DNA of 64,000 bases from Boswellia sacra (lineage: Eukaryota; Streptophyta; Magnoliopsida; Sapindales; Burseraceae): the NCBI GenBank assembly GCA_013180625.2, contig SNVD02010047.1, forward strand, positions 365,592 through 429,591, in the 5' to 3' direction. This document shows positions 10,250 to 23,295 of this stretch, one piece after another. Each line of letters opens with the position of its first letter. Position 1 is the stretch's first letter. A program made the position numbers and the translations under genes. The notes under the pieces are model-generated. The model was not told the DNA's origin. It searched no databases and saw nothing but the letters and a program-made list of their open reading frames with translations.

Positions 10250-13200
10250 AGGCCAGTCAACATCAAAACCTGACTGAAAGCTGACAATTATCTTTGAGTT
10301 GTTGGGAACATGCAGCTGTAAGTGCTTTTGGCGCTGTGATTTCGAGGAAACACAGTGGTTTTAATGGGGCTTCATTTTGCAAAGCGGTTTGATTGTGCAA
10401 ACCGCGTGGTTTTGAACTGTGCATTTAGGAAATGCCATGAATAAGTCCAGTCAACTAGCTGTAACAATCTGCTCTAGTTTTCAAAGTTTTACCATTAATG
10501 CTTAATCCGTTGCGTTGCCTCTTGCTCCATCTTAGGAGTAGGGGAGGGGATCTAGAGCCCTTTCCGTAGTGTGCAAATAATCAAGTTAGAGGATTCGTTT
10601 AAAATTTAACAAAACTTTAATTCCTTTTTATTGTTCTACAAAGTTGTTGTTCGATGTGCTCTTAGATAACACTACGACAATGTAATGAACGCTAATCAAA
10701 AAGACATCACGAGTTCATTTTCAATCAGTTGACAAATGCGACTACTTAACTCCACGGTTTAACGTCTCTAACAATTTATCTAAAAAAATTGACCCATTAG
10801 ATTATAATTAGAAATAAAGTTAAAAATTTTAATTAGATTTTAGAGATTTTAATAAATTAGAGATTTTGACTTTCTAAACGAAGAAATCTCTTAATTGAGT
10901 GCTTTTTATAATTAATAGTTTTCTATATTTCGTAGTACTCATTTTTTGTATTTTCTCGTTAAACAAATATTGGATTCTATTTCTTAATGAGATTTTATTA
11001 TCTAGTGAAGTTAGGATTGAGATTCTATTTTCTAATGAGATTTAATTTTTTGGTAGAACTATATCGGTCCTCTATTATTTTCAGACTTTGATTATTATTG
11101 ATTTTTTATCTTTTAGTAAAAAGATTATTTTCTCTCTCAAATTTCACACTATTTCTTCCTATTGATTCTCCCATTTCTTCTACCTACATCCCCTTCCATT
11201 TCTTTTAACTTTAAGAACCCGTTTCTCATCAAAAATATTTTTATATCTTAAGGTTAAACCTGGTTGACAATCAAAGAAAACATTAGATCTACTAAAAATC
11301 AATATAGTCCCCTTAACTTGACAATTATTGAATTAACCCAAGTTCACTACTGTCATTTTCACTCCACGTCTATCACTTTGTACATGACATGATCAGGAAG
11401 CTTAAGGTAAAGACTTACGATCTTTGCCAACAGTAAAAATCTTCAATTGAAGTTCTTTCAATATATATTTTTGGACTTGAAACTTAATCATGTTGTCATG
11501 AAAGATGGTTTGATTAATCAAAAGATGAGGGGAAAGTCATTCCATGTTAAATGTTCTTATTGAAAATGATCACTATGCAGTCTATATCTGTGCCGTGGCA
11601 TTGCCATTAAATGCTTTTTATTGAAGTGGTCTTTATGGTGGGATATCAGCGCATGTATTATGTTCTTTTGCTTCTCATCAGTCGAGGAGCTTGATCGGAT
11701 CGACGAATGGGGCCGTCTCATTTATTATGTCAAGGATGGAGATTGGAGAGTGGATATCTGCTTGCAATTTGGCTTCCTGCTGGCTCTATCATTTTAAAGA
11801 TAAAGTTAATTTTGAGATTGTATTTTTGGTATTACAGGAAGTGTTTTCAAGTCCTCAATAGTGTCGCGTTTGTTTGTTTATTTCATAATGTTTGGTTGAG
11901 ACATATAAAAACATGTTTAAAGATAGGTAAGTATACGTCCGATTAATTACTCTCAAACTCATTATACATAACATTTCATTTGCAAAAAATAAAAAAGAAA
12001 AGGAAAATAAAAATAAAACCAAAACACATGTTAGGTCTTTGGGCAATTTTGGTTACCCTTTTTGTGCTCACCACCCTTTAAGTTCAAGGCTCAAAATACC
12101 AAATTTTGGATGTACGTAAAGGCCAAAGATATAGAGTCATGGATGGTTGATTGCAGTAAAATTAATATTGAGGATACATCATTGGCCTTCTAGAATAGAA
12201 TAATCCAAGCATGTGAATACAGGATAATGCATTTATTAGTACAACAATCTATTAGTAAGCGTACCATATCTTGACCAAATTAGAATTTAAGTAATACATC
12301 GAAACATAATCATTGAAAAATATGTTATTCTTCAAAACACATACAAACAGAGGTTAAAATTATTAGAAGAACAAAAAAAAAGTTGCTAATCTGATCAAAA
12401 TATGAACATCATTTCGATCTAAAAAATTTCTAAAATTTGCCAGGGTTCCAAGTTGATTTTGTGTTCTCTCTTGTAACTGCTATGGAGGATTCACCGTTAA
12501 TTTCCACTGCTAGGTGATTGCCAGGTTTCACATCTTTGGGTTAGAAGCACAGCTTTGATTTTTAAACTTCCTTCCATAGAAGATGAAAAATTCAGCATTT
12601 TGCATGGAAGCAATAATTACTTTTTCATGGCAAAAAAATTTGCTTCTGTGCTTGGAATCTTGTGCTAGATTGAGGCTACAGCATTTTCAGGGGTTCTGTT
12701 TTCACTTTTCAGGCCATTTAGGACAAAAGACTTCCCATGCTTATTTAAAGTAGCCTGAGATCTTATGAGTGAGTTAAATCTTAGTTCAGATTCCTTATGT
12801 TACGGTCACTTATGCAGTTACGATATGGTTTATAAAGATCAGTTTCACAATTCACCTATTGAGTCTCTGTTAGGATTAATTATTGTTGTCAAGGATTATC
12901 CAGGCATCTAGCTAATTCATTGTTTTTTTTCTGATCCAACTAATGAAAGCTCTGATCATTAGGCCACAACTGCTGCTACATGGCTATGGTCCATGGCATT
13001 TTGTCCTATCAATAGTTCAGATATGGGATAAAGTGTTGTTTTATCAATTATGTTTGTTTTGTTTTATTTTGAGGCCTTTGTGCTTTATTATTTCCTTTTG
13101 GACTTGTGAATACTAGTTACTCTTCTTGGGTATGCCCTTCATATTCTGTAATTTCGTTTTTCTTTTAATGTAAATAGTAATTTTTTCCAAAAAAAAAAAG

Positions 13201-14368
13201 TTGTTTTAATTCATTGGCAAGGAGAAAATACAACTTATTATCAAAGGTTTAGAATAAATAATTGCAAAAACCCCATGATTAATGGAAAGTTCGCCAGCTA
13301 AAGAGACAGAGGAAAAAAAAAAAAAAAGAAGCATGTATTTTGTACTAGATTTGAGAGGGCCTCAACTTGTTTATCTGTAAACTGACTACTAATTTGACAG
13401 ATTTCATTTCTCTGCAAGCAATTCAAGAGTGAGGAGTAGGGACCGAGGCCTTAAATCTTTAGATTAACGTGAGCCATGTGGACCAATTATAAAGAGAGCA
13501 ATTGAAATGATTAGAATATTGATTTTTATCACATTTTTTTAATATATTTTATGTTAAGTAACCACTTATCCTAAAACCTTAATTTAATAGGTAAAAATCT
13601 AACATTAATATTTAAATCTAATAAGTGTTTTATGTGGATCCAATTTTTTCAAGGTTCACTGGATGTCTGAAACCACTGTGAGTCAAGAAAACCGTCACTG
13701 AGTGGGTTGATTCTGAAGAACAAGTGATGAGAGGATTATGAGATTCAAATTTGAAACCATTGTTTTGATACCATGATGAATAGTCAATAAACCCAAAAGC
13801 TTAAGCTATTAAATAAGAGTTCATCATTAATAATTGAGGCCAACATTCTTTTCAAATCAATCAGTCATGCACAGGATAAATGCTATAGACTTACTTGACC
13901 AAAGAGAGACAAGATCAACATGGGATGCAGTCCATAGAATAATGAACCCTAACATTGATCCCCAACAGGTTAATCTTGGCAAGTTCGGTGCAAAATGAAG
14001 TAACATCAAAAGGGAAATACCATATCGGAACAAGCTAGACTAATAGGTGCCAGATGATGATCACTGTCCTGCCTTACAGTCCTAACTTGGTAAAACATCC
14101 GGGCCACTAAAGTACCTCGAAGAACATAAATCAATTCTTTGCATCAAAATAGTAATTTTCAATCAAGTTACTGGCATTTGATTCATTGACTGTTATTCAT
14201 TCAAAATATTCAAGAGTATTGCTTATCATGTTTTTGCATATAAGCAGAGTTAGGCTTACAACTCGTATATAATCAAAAGTCTATAACCTGATTTGGTAGC
14301 CTATATGGTAAAAATTCACTTTATGGGAAAAAACAAAAATTAATAAAGGATGTTACATCTCTTTTAAG
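10250..14368. other. Intergenic, no gene recognised
   Basis: AT-rich sequence. Open frames such as 11707-11946 and 11855-12046 (minus) are short and match nothing I recognise. The stretch at about 12430-13190 is less AT-rich, with T-rich tracts and a terminal A-run (13189-13198). It could be an old retrocopy or a non-coding transcript, but no reading frame supports a protein. Confidence 0.4.
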
Positions 14369-14966
14369 TAGGGGTGGCAATTTTTGACACGACCCGTGAA
14401 CACGACACGAATACGTTACACGATTAATAAATGGGTCGGGTTAGTGTTGAAGGTGTTCAACACGCCAACCCGTTTAATGACACGAATAGTTAAATATATT
14501 TTGTACATTCTTAATATGTAAATTCATTCAATGATATAAATTATTACCTACTTACAATATATATATTATAAAATTGAAATTTTTATACTATAAAATAAAT
14601 TAATTTATAAAATAATAAATCATTCAATGATATAAATTATTACCTACTTACAATATATATATTATAAAATTGAAATTTTTATACTATAAAATAAATTAAT
14701 GTATAAAATAATAAATTATGATGATTTTAATAATAATTTATACTAACAATGGTTTATATTCTAAAAATAATTTTAATTGATTTAAATATAGAGAATATAA
14801 TATATTATGTATAACTAAGTTAAATAATTAAGTAAATTATACGAATTAAATATGACACGATTACGACACGTGGGTAACACGTTTAATAATTGGGTGGGTT
14901 TTGGTTTCATGTTTTGACACGAATAATTAAATGGGCCGACACGACACGACACGATTGCCACCCCTA
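14369..14966. mobile_element. hAT-type MITE with perfect 8-bp TSD
   Basis: The termini are perfect inverted repeats, TAGGGGTGGCAA at the left and TTGCCACCCCTA at the right. They are flanked by an identical 8-bp direct repeat, CTTTTAAG, at 14361-14368 and 14967-14974. An 8-bp TSD and this terminal sequence fit the hAT superfamily. The 598-bp interior has no transposase. Its subterminal parts are rich in ACACGAC/ACGACACG motifs, which in hAT elements usually serve as transposase-binding sites (inference). Confidence 0.9.
14525..14716. repeat. 96-bp tandem duplication inside the hAT MITE
   Basis: Two nearly identical copies (14525-14620 and 14621-14716) begin with CATTCAATGATATAAATTAT. The duplication lies in the AT-rich core and probably arose after or during element formation. 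Confidence 0.85.
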
Positions 14967-14974
14967 CTTTTAAG

Positions 14975-17535
14975 GTTTTACCACTTATGTTGTAGACTTT
15001 CAATCGTAAGTCTAATATACAAGTTATATGTCTAAATAGATTTTCGATCGTAAGTCTAGCATTATTGTTTGCTTAAATAGGCTTCAACTATGGTTCATAT
15101 ATTTAACGGTGAATCATTGGGCCAGCCTTTGGTTGTAACTTAACTTTCAGCATACAGGGAGTCAACAAACTTATGCAGAAAGTGACATGATATGGACTTC
15201 CGTGGTATCTTTAGCTTTCTGGTAGGCATGCATGTGTTCATGGACGCCCTTGGATTCAGGAGGATGTGAAAACAAATAATCTGAGTGTACACACACTTCA
15301 ATTATGACGGGGTCCTTTTCCCCTTTTCGATGAATAATTGTGATTTTCCACAGTAATTAGAGTTTACCTACTTGGTTATAAACACCATAGCAACTTCTAG
15401 GAATGCCTAACAAGTCGGATTTCTTTGCGAGGCTCTCCACATCTAGCTTCAGTGTAACAAGGATGGAGGAAACTTCTTCCTTGAAATGGTTGTATTGTGA
15501 ACATATGGGAAATTATAATACGATTTTAGCATCAATGGGGAAACATTCTATGCATCAGATAAAGTTCTGCATAATAGTTTGTTCAATAGCTTGTATTTAA
15601 GGACTCAAATGGGGTCCTGTCTATCCGGGCACTAGTGATATGCCAAGGCCAGAAGAATTTAATGCTGTCTGGATATTTGCATATTGTTTTTGGACACCGA
15701 AAAGCTAGCCGAATATCTACAATAATAAATTAAGAGAAATAACCTCTCAATGGGCCACACAATCCTTCATAATTGTCCTCTATCGTATGCAACTAGTATT
15801 TGATTAAGAAGTATCAGAAATCAAATAACCACTGGGCCAGCATATCACATGTATCAGATGCAAAATCTAGCAATGAAGTTATCCTGTAATTTAATTTTTC
15901 TTGACAAAAACTTTTACCATTCACCAAGTCAGTTGATCCTCAAACTACCTTTAGAACTAGCATTGTACTCTGCTTAAAGCATAATGGTCTGATCAGCAGC
16001 AAACATCAATGAAGCATCAAACAGATATATTGGTATAAAACACTCTGCATATGTTTAAACTTTGCACAGATATGTAGAACAGCTTTTTCTGTTTAAGAAC
16101 TTAGAGGTGAACCATGTGCTTGTACTGGTTAATAAATGGTATTTAAGTCGGCAAACACACCATACCAAACACATTGCCTCATCTACCATGGAAAGCTAAC
16201 ATGGTCACAACATAGACATGGGCTTTCTTGTGTAAGTATCTAAACAAACGCATTTGATGGTTGATAATTAATGAACCCCAAATGACTGTTAGTACGCTTA
16301 GCATGAAACCAGAGTTAACAGGCATCGCATATAGAATTAGACGAGGTTTTATATCCTAAATAGCTAAACGACGAGTCATTGGGCTTGTTTATAAGGGTTA
16401 AAGTTTCATAATATTGCTACTAAATAGGGTATCGAACTAGTTTATAAGGGCTTAAGTTTCAAAATTAAGCATACATATCTACGTGGTTTGAATCCATTTA
16501 GGCTGTTATGATTTGTGTAAGAGGAAACTGATAATGTGAAGTGCCAAAACAAATTTGTAAGGATGAAGATTCCTCATGAATTGGACCTAAGCTGCCAAGC
16601 GCTAGGCAGGTTGAACAAGAATTTACTTTGTGGGTAGATATCATTTAGATAGAATACGCACTGTCGGTGGGTTATAACTTTTATGGTTCTTTTTCTTCTC
16701 ACATTTATTGAAGAGTAGCTCTCGGTCTGCCACGAGCTAATACAAATTTCTGAAGCCAAAAGTGCTTGAGCTTTTCAGTGATTCAGTGACATTGAGTGCA
16801 CAAATAGGAAGTACATTTCTGGATTGGAAAGAACCCACAATCACATGTAGTCACATGGCTACAGAAAAATTGACGCTGTGGCTGTGGACAAGTAAGTAGG
16901 CCAACCAAGAAACTGAAGTATCATTTCAAGCTTAAGCACGAACAGACAAAACCCATTTGGATCATTGATAGGGGAATTTCGTCTGGTGTCTACACAGAAC
17001 CCTCTTTTGTTTTGGAAAAGAAATTACTACTTAAGATTTGTTAATGTTAACAGTCTCCTTAACTTATTACATTTAAGTTTTTATCATATTTACATAAGTT
17101 GCTGATTATTTGGGTAATCGATTCTAAGAATCGACTTTTCTCCAGATTGAAAATGCTAAGGCCTGACTTGCCGTTTTTCTTTTCGAAGAGCTGACATGTC
17201 GGTTTTTACTCGAACAGACTCTTTCACCTATCTAAATATAGATGAGTTGCTGTTGTTTGATTTACAGGATGAACGCTTTGCGGTGGAAGATTAGAAATAA
17301 GAAATCAATTAAGGGCAGCGACAGTATTTTTTAACTGAAGAAGCTATAAAATAGGCCGTGTACAAGTATCCAAAAGCAATCTACAAATGCTCAAATGAAC
17401 AGGGAAAAAAATTGAGAATGACCTCAATCATCATTAGGGGCTTAGAAGAAAGCGTTTTAAAGAGTCAATTTCAACCCAATCAAATGCTACAAACGCCAAC
17501 AACAAGTTTAAAGTTAATGAAGAAAAGATGAAAAC
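14975..17535. other. Intergenic; right end is probably the PTB 3' UTR
   Basis: No gene is recognised. Open frames at 15403-15600 (plus) and 16574-16759 (minus) are short and without family resemblance. The last 200 bp or so before the PTB stop codon would be its 3' untranslated region, but I cannot place the polyadenylation site. Confidence 0.4.
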
Positions 17536-20500
17536 TCATCGAACGTAATAAGGAGGATGACCTGGAGGTGAAGCACCGCCAGGTCGTACATTAGGCCGAA
17601 CACCTGGCTGACTCATTGCCATAACAGGCTGTGACAAGGGTGAGGAACCAGGAGGTGTCACAGCAGCAGTGTAGGCAGGAACTGAAGATGCAGGATATGC
17701 TTGACCAGGAAAAGCACCGGCAGCTGAAACATAAGCCGGTGCTCCTGGTGTTCCTGCCTGTGCAGATGGATTCCAGGATGGCACTTGTCCGGCAGGGGCT
17801 TGAGCCTGCACTGCAGCTGTATACTCACTCCCAGGGTACATTGGAGCAGCTTGAGGATTCTGCCACGCAGGTGGAGCAGCAGATACACCAGGGATTTGTT
17901 GTGCTGCAAGCAAACTTGGATCCTGAACAGTGTAGTCTCTACTTTTATCACTGTAAGCCTACAAGAAGCAATAAACAAATCGATAAAACTCTCAAAGAAA
18001 TTTGCATAATCTATATGAAGTTAACTTTAAATTGCGAAAACAGCGGAATAATTAAGTGTCAAGAAGCATACTTTTTTAGGTGCCAATTCTTTTTTCGACC
18101 ATGAATGAATCCACTTTTTCTTCTAAGGATGTCTAAATTTTTTTTCCTCTTTTTTTATTTTCTCATGATCATTAACTCAAAAGCATATATTTATACCTTA
18201 ACATTGAGATCAGTATGACGAGAATATGATAGATGAAGCTTACAATAGCCACCATCATATATGCAGTGTCCCTCTAAAGATTCTTTCGCAACTGCTGCAG
18301 TTGTGACATCTGGAAAATACCAACCCAAACATCAGACAGACTTGAAAAAGCCTCTATAGCAAGGGTAAAGTCAATTATCATGGTCAACAAAATAACAAAC
18401 AAACAGTTCAAAATTCAACTAGCTTCTTACATAAGAACAGTAGAAAGAACAAAACCCGGGTATACTAAATAAAAGAAAGTTAAAACTCAGGAAGGTGACA
18501 AACCAGGATATTGAACCAGAGCCTGTGTTCCACCATTTTTCTCAAATATAGCAATTTTCTGGACGGTGCCAAATGCAGAGAATACCTATAGCAGTAAACA
18601 AGAAACATTGCATAAGCAAATTAAAGTAGTTATCAGTAATTTATTTGAGAAGAAGATATATAAAATTTCTCACTGTGTGAAGAACATCCACTGTGACAGC
18701 ATACTGCATATTCTCGATTGAAGCAAGTAGGACATTACTCTCAGGTTCTTTCTTCTTTCCATCAGGACCAACGGTAGGCTGGAGATGACAGCTTGTTAGC
18801 ATGCACTCTTTACTACAAAATACACCAACTTCCATAAAATAAAGTTACCTGCATAACACCCTCAATAGCAGTAGGGTTCACTGGAAGGTAGGGATTTGTA
18901 TAGTCCCTGCAGTATTAGATAAACAAAACCCACATACATCATTCACATTAATCCATCATTGCTTACGCACAAGCTTCAGAAGCTGTATTAGAAATGGCAC
19001 CACTCAAAACAAAACAATAAAACACAAACATAAGGAAATCAACATGCATTTTCGATAAACTGTATTAGAAATTATGCATAGATAGAATAGCAAAGAAGTC
19101 AGTATGTGACACTAGAAAACGAATGCACTGATGGAGAAGGTTCAAAAGGGGCAGGAAGTTTGCAGGGCAAGTAAATTCAATGAAGAGTTGCTTTCAATGA
19201 ACTTAGAGAGAGCGCTAATGTTTCAAAGGTACTTCCATCCCAAGAAAGTATCAAAAATTACAATTAAGCTTTATCACCACACAGGATGCTCTAATACAAT
19301 GTACAGAAAAACGACGCCACCATGAAGAGGAAATTTCATTGCTTTTCAATGACACCAAGCTCAAGTTGGCTTATTTACAGTTGCAACAAACATCAATAAA
19401 ATTTATTTCCCATTGGTTAAAAAATACATGAAGCACATAAAAATACTCTTATATATACATTGCAACCTTTTTTACTTTTAGTAAATTACATCTTTCCTGA
19501 ATTATTGTGTGTTATATGTCAAGGCAGTGGCAACATATCTCCCAAATGAAAAATCTGCCCCAGCAATATGATTCAAGAAATTTGTCACGGTAAAACATAA
19601 ACAACTGCCAACTAATAGACGATAGAACCACTTGCTTGCACCAAACAATTTAGCATAGAAGCATACTGATCAAATACGTAACTACAGTATCGCCACATCA
19701 TACTAGTAAACAATCAAGGATAATATTTCAATATTAGAATTCAAACAAGGATGCCAAATATTTGCAATAATAAAAAATGCTTAAAAAGTAGAATCTTCCC
19801 CAGCATATAACTAAAATAAGATGCAACACAGTTCGATTTAAAATTTTCCTAAGTGAAAAGGTTTAAAATAACCGAGGCTTCATTCTATAACTTCACAATA
19901 ACTATGCAAGTAACTCAGTCACCAAATCATTTGTAAATGCATTAAACTACTATGAAAAGATTAAGGAAATTACTACTCTTGCATGACAACACATCTTTGT
20001 TCTGTGTACCAAGCTTCACTAATACCCTAGATGACAAAAGCACGTACATCAATTAGCAAGACTTCAAATGCTAAAAGTAAGCAATGTATAGAAGTAGTGT
20101 TAAGAGACTTGAGCAATGAACATGATCACATAAAAGAGAACAAAGAAACATCAGATTGTCAAACCTCTTGGACCCTCCATTACCTGCTTCTATGAGACTG
20201 AAATTTGATATTCAGATCAGTGTGTGCAGAATATGAAATACGCAAGTGGCAGGAACCAACATGCTCTGGAAGTAAGTACCTGAATTGAAAAATCATGACA
20301 CAATTTAAGACATTTACTTTCAAACTAAGATATAATTGAAGAGTAATATAGAGAAACTGTTCTAGTTCAGGAAGAATCGGAGCATGCCTGGGAATACTTC
20401 TCCCATCCAAAGCATTCCTTGCCGAAGATGCAGTGTCAGCATCAGTGAACTGGATTAGTGCCTGCCAAGATACATAAAAGTTAAGAATTGAAACGGAAAC

Positions 20501-23074
20501 TCACTGCAACTTAAAAAATACCCAAATACAAATTCGATTTCCCACCTGGAAACCAGCAGCTTTCTCAAAAGTAGCAATCTTGTGCACAAAGCCAAATGCA
20601 GAAAACACCTGGAACAAGTTTCAAATAGATATGATCACATCCTAAAAATGTAAAAGAGTAACGTGCAAATAGGCCATAGATACCACTCCAAACATTGATT
20701 TAGTGGAAGAAGAAAAAGAAAATTCCAAATGGATAAGATATAAGCGCAGAATGACACCTGTACATATATGCCTCAAGATAGATCTTAGAAGTATGACGGA
20801 CATGATTAAATTCCAAACTGTCTCCAACAAAAGAATCTAAATAAGAGGCATAACCATCTGTGATTCAATTCATCTAAATCAAAATTGACATAATTTAATC
20901 AATGTGTAAATTCAGGAAAGATAAAAGTTGATTTTATTGTTAAAAGTTGAAGGATTAAAAAGCGGAACGCTAGTAAGACTGATAAATCTTATGAAAAAGA
21001 GAAAAGATAGCACCAACAACAATGAAGAGTACCAACTACAAAGGACATAAGATTTTGAAATAATGAACACGACAGCTTTCAAATGGCATGAATACCACAT
21101 ACTAGGCACAAATCCATCAGTCATCATGCACCAAGTATAGTTACAGTATATAACACCAGCCCGATAGAAAGCATCTCATTCTGGTTAACCAGAGGACCGA
21201 AAAAAAAGAATACAAGTATTGACAGGCATTTCTAAGACCCCTGGTGACAATTCATTAGACGCCTTGAAGATCTAAAGCAAAAAGATGATAAGCTAGAAGA
21301 ATACTGTGTGTAAATTGACAGACATGACAAAGGAAACAATCACCAAACAAGTGCACCATCTCACAGCTGAACTTGTTTACAGACCTAACAAGACCAATAG
21401 TCCTCATCAATTTGATGGCCATTTCATGTTTTATAGAATACATATCATGGAATCATATTATTGGTTTGTAAGTACGATAGTGTACAACCAAAATGTGATC
21501 CTTTCCAAACAGAAAGCACTTACCAAGTGAATCACATCAATGCTCACGTCACCAGCTTCTACACCTTCAATAGTTACTAGTAAAACATTTCCAGGAACAT
21601 CTCCCGGACTCTTGTTGTTGACAATTTCATGTCTATTTGAATACTGTATATACACAGTTTTTCCACGAACCTGAGCAGGTTCTGATGACGAAGCATAGTA
21701 TGAAACCATCGAAATGGCTTGATTTAAGTCAGCCTGCAAAAAGTTACGGGTTTAATTGAATTATAGAGGGGGAAAAAAAGAACTGTATATCCGCAATTGC
21801 ATTTAACTACTCAAGCGGATATATGCATTGAATAAAAGTACACCAAATATCTTAAGCAGAAAGACCGAACAACAAGCATTGGTGCTATTCCAATTTAATT
21901 GCACTTCAATTCAAGACTAAGCCAGTCCTGAATACTCTTTCTCCATTTCACCTCATACAAGTTGTTTAGAGATTAGATCTCCTTTTCACTACTTTTACCG
22001 GTTGATTCTTTGATCTACATTTTCCATTTTAGCCCTACTATTCTCTTGATCTTTTCCTCACTCACTGAGTTCTAAGTTGAAGGCTACTCCTAGACCCTAT
22101 AACTTGTTATTCTGGAAACTCTATATAAATATGGGTGACACCAAATGGATTTGACCCCTTGATCTATAAGTTTGGAACAAGGGCTTTTACTACTCAGCCC
22201 AAACCTCGGGGTTTGTCAACATTGGATATGACTCAATCATTTCAGTCAACCTTTCCTTAACAAATTCTCAACCCTCTGCCACTTCCACACTCTCATTTCT
22301 TACATTGCCTTCCTGTATTCCCTCGTAGCCACCTAACATAATTATTTTGGAAACATGCATCTTAGGAACATGTTATTTCTTGACTTCCCAGCAGGCTTGA
22401 CTTCGTATTCAGATATAAACTAAATTCTTTTCTGATGATGTCACCTCATCTCTCTCAAGTTCAGTTTATACCCACCGCTTATTAACATTTATGCTCGTCT
22501 CCAACACGCAATGGCCAATGCAATTTAATGAACTATCTTCTACAATGCAAAACGAAATCTAAACTCAGTTATTAAATTCCGCATCAAACCCAATCATACA
22601 AAACATTAACTAAACCAAAATCACCTTTAGAATTCTCTAATTAATTACTTCAGTAAAATACTAGAATTAACAACAGAAAGTTACTAGAAAAGAACTGAAT
22701 CGACTAAACATAATACAGATTACAACATGATTTTTTTTATTTATATTCCTTCTTCAGATTGAAGCTTAGAGAAAACCGAATTTTCTCAACGACGATAAAC
22801 TTTTCCCGTAATCTATTTTCTCATAAACCAAGCAAGCAGAGGTTCAAACAAGAATAATAACGAGCGAATACAAAATAATTACAGCACTTACAAATTCGAC
22901 AAACGCCTGGTTTCGATTGGCGCCAACATTGCACTTAGTGTTGACGATCTTGCCAAAGGGTTTACAGAGCTCAACAAGCTCCTCTTCCGTACACTCCCAC
23001 GGCAGGTTACGGAGGTGGAGGACCTTTGATGGGGTCTGAGTGTAGCGGAACTGCGGCTGGGTGGAGGTTGACAT
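17536..23074 (-). CDS. PTB: Polypyrimidine tract-binding protein homolog (three RRMs)
   Basis: PTB proteins bind pyrimidine-rich RNA and control alternative splicing in the nucleus. Ten exons on the minus strand: 23074-22892, 21733-21524, 20608-20546, 20461-20388, 20279-20184, 18906-18849, 18778-18674, 18585-18504, 18309-18197 and 17958-17536. They sum to 1407 nt, i.e. 468 residues plus stop. RRM1 is at about 17-97 (VLHLRNLPWECTEEEL; NRNQAFVEF), RRM2 at about 110-205 (NVLLVTIEG; VFSAFGFVHKIATFEK) and RRM3 at about 243-325 (NVLLASIEN; VFSAFGTVQKIAIFEKNGG). The last 140 residues form a Pro/Ala/Gly/Gln-rich tail. The order matches the plant PTB1/PTB2 type, not the PTB3 type. All introns are GT-AG except intron 4 (GC-AG). 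Introns 1, 2 and 5 exceed 900 bp. Known plant PTB1/2 genes regulate themselves through a premature-stop splice form, so intron 2 (20609-21523) is the natural place to look. Confidence 0.93.
20280..20387 (-). other. GC-AG intron 4 of the PTB gene
   Basis: Exon 4 ends ATTCCCAG, followed directly by GCATGC. Exon 5 begins after TTCAG with GTACTTACTTCC. Joining them gives the family-typical SIPRYLLPEH; no GT donor nearby preserves it. The 108-nt intron therefore uses a GC donor. Confidence 0.8.
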
Positions 23075-23295
23075 GTAGAGGATTCGAGAATTGGAGTATT
23101 AGGGTTTGGATTTTTTTTTGTTTGGTTGTCTAGAAAATTCGGAGGATTTTCTCGCGAAAGGTTTCGCCGTGATGATAAGTCAGTTTTCTTTGGGCGTGAG
23201 ATTTTTATCAATCCAGAGAGGCGTGTTTGCTTGTGCACGTCACTGAGATGTATTATGTTGTTTTTTGACATTAGTGTATTGTCTCAACAAATTTA

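Noticed and set aside
12430..13198. Possible retrocopied gene ending in an A-run
   Set aside because: No reading frame of useful length and no target-site duplication around the A-run.
17631..18104. 157-residue plus-strand frame opposite the PTB tail
   Set aside because: It is the antisense of the low-complexity Pro/Ala/Gln-rich last PTB exon and runs into the intron.
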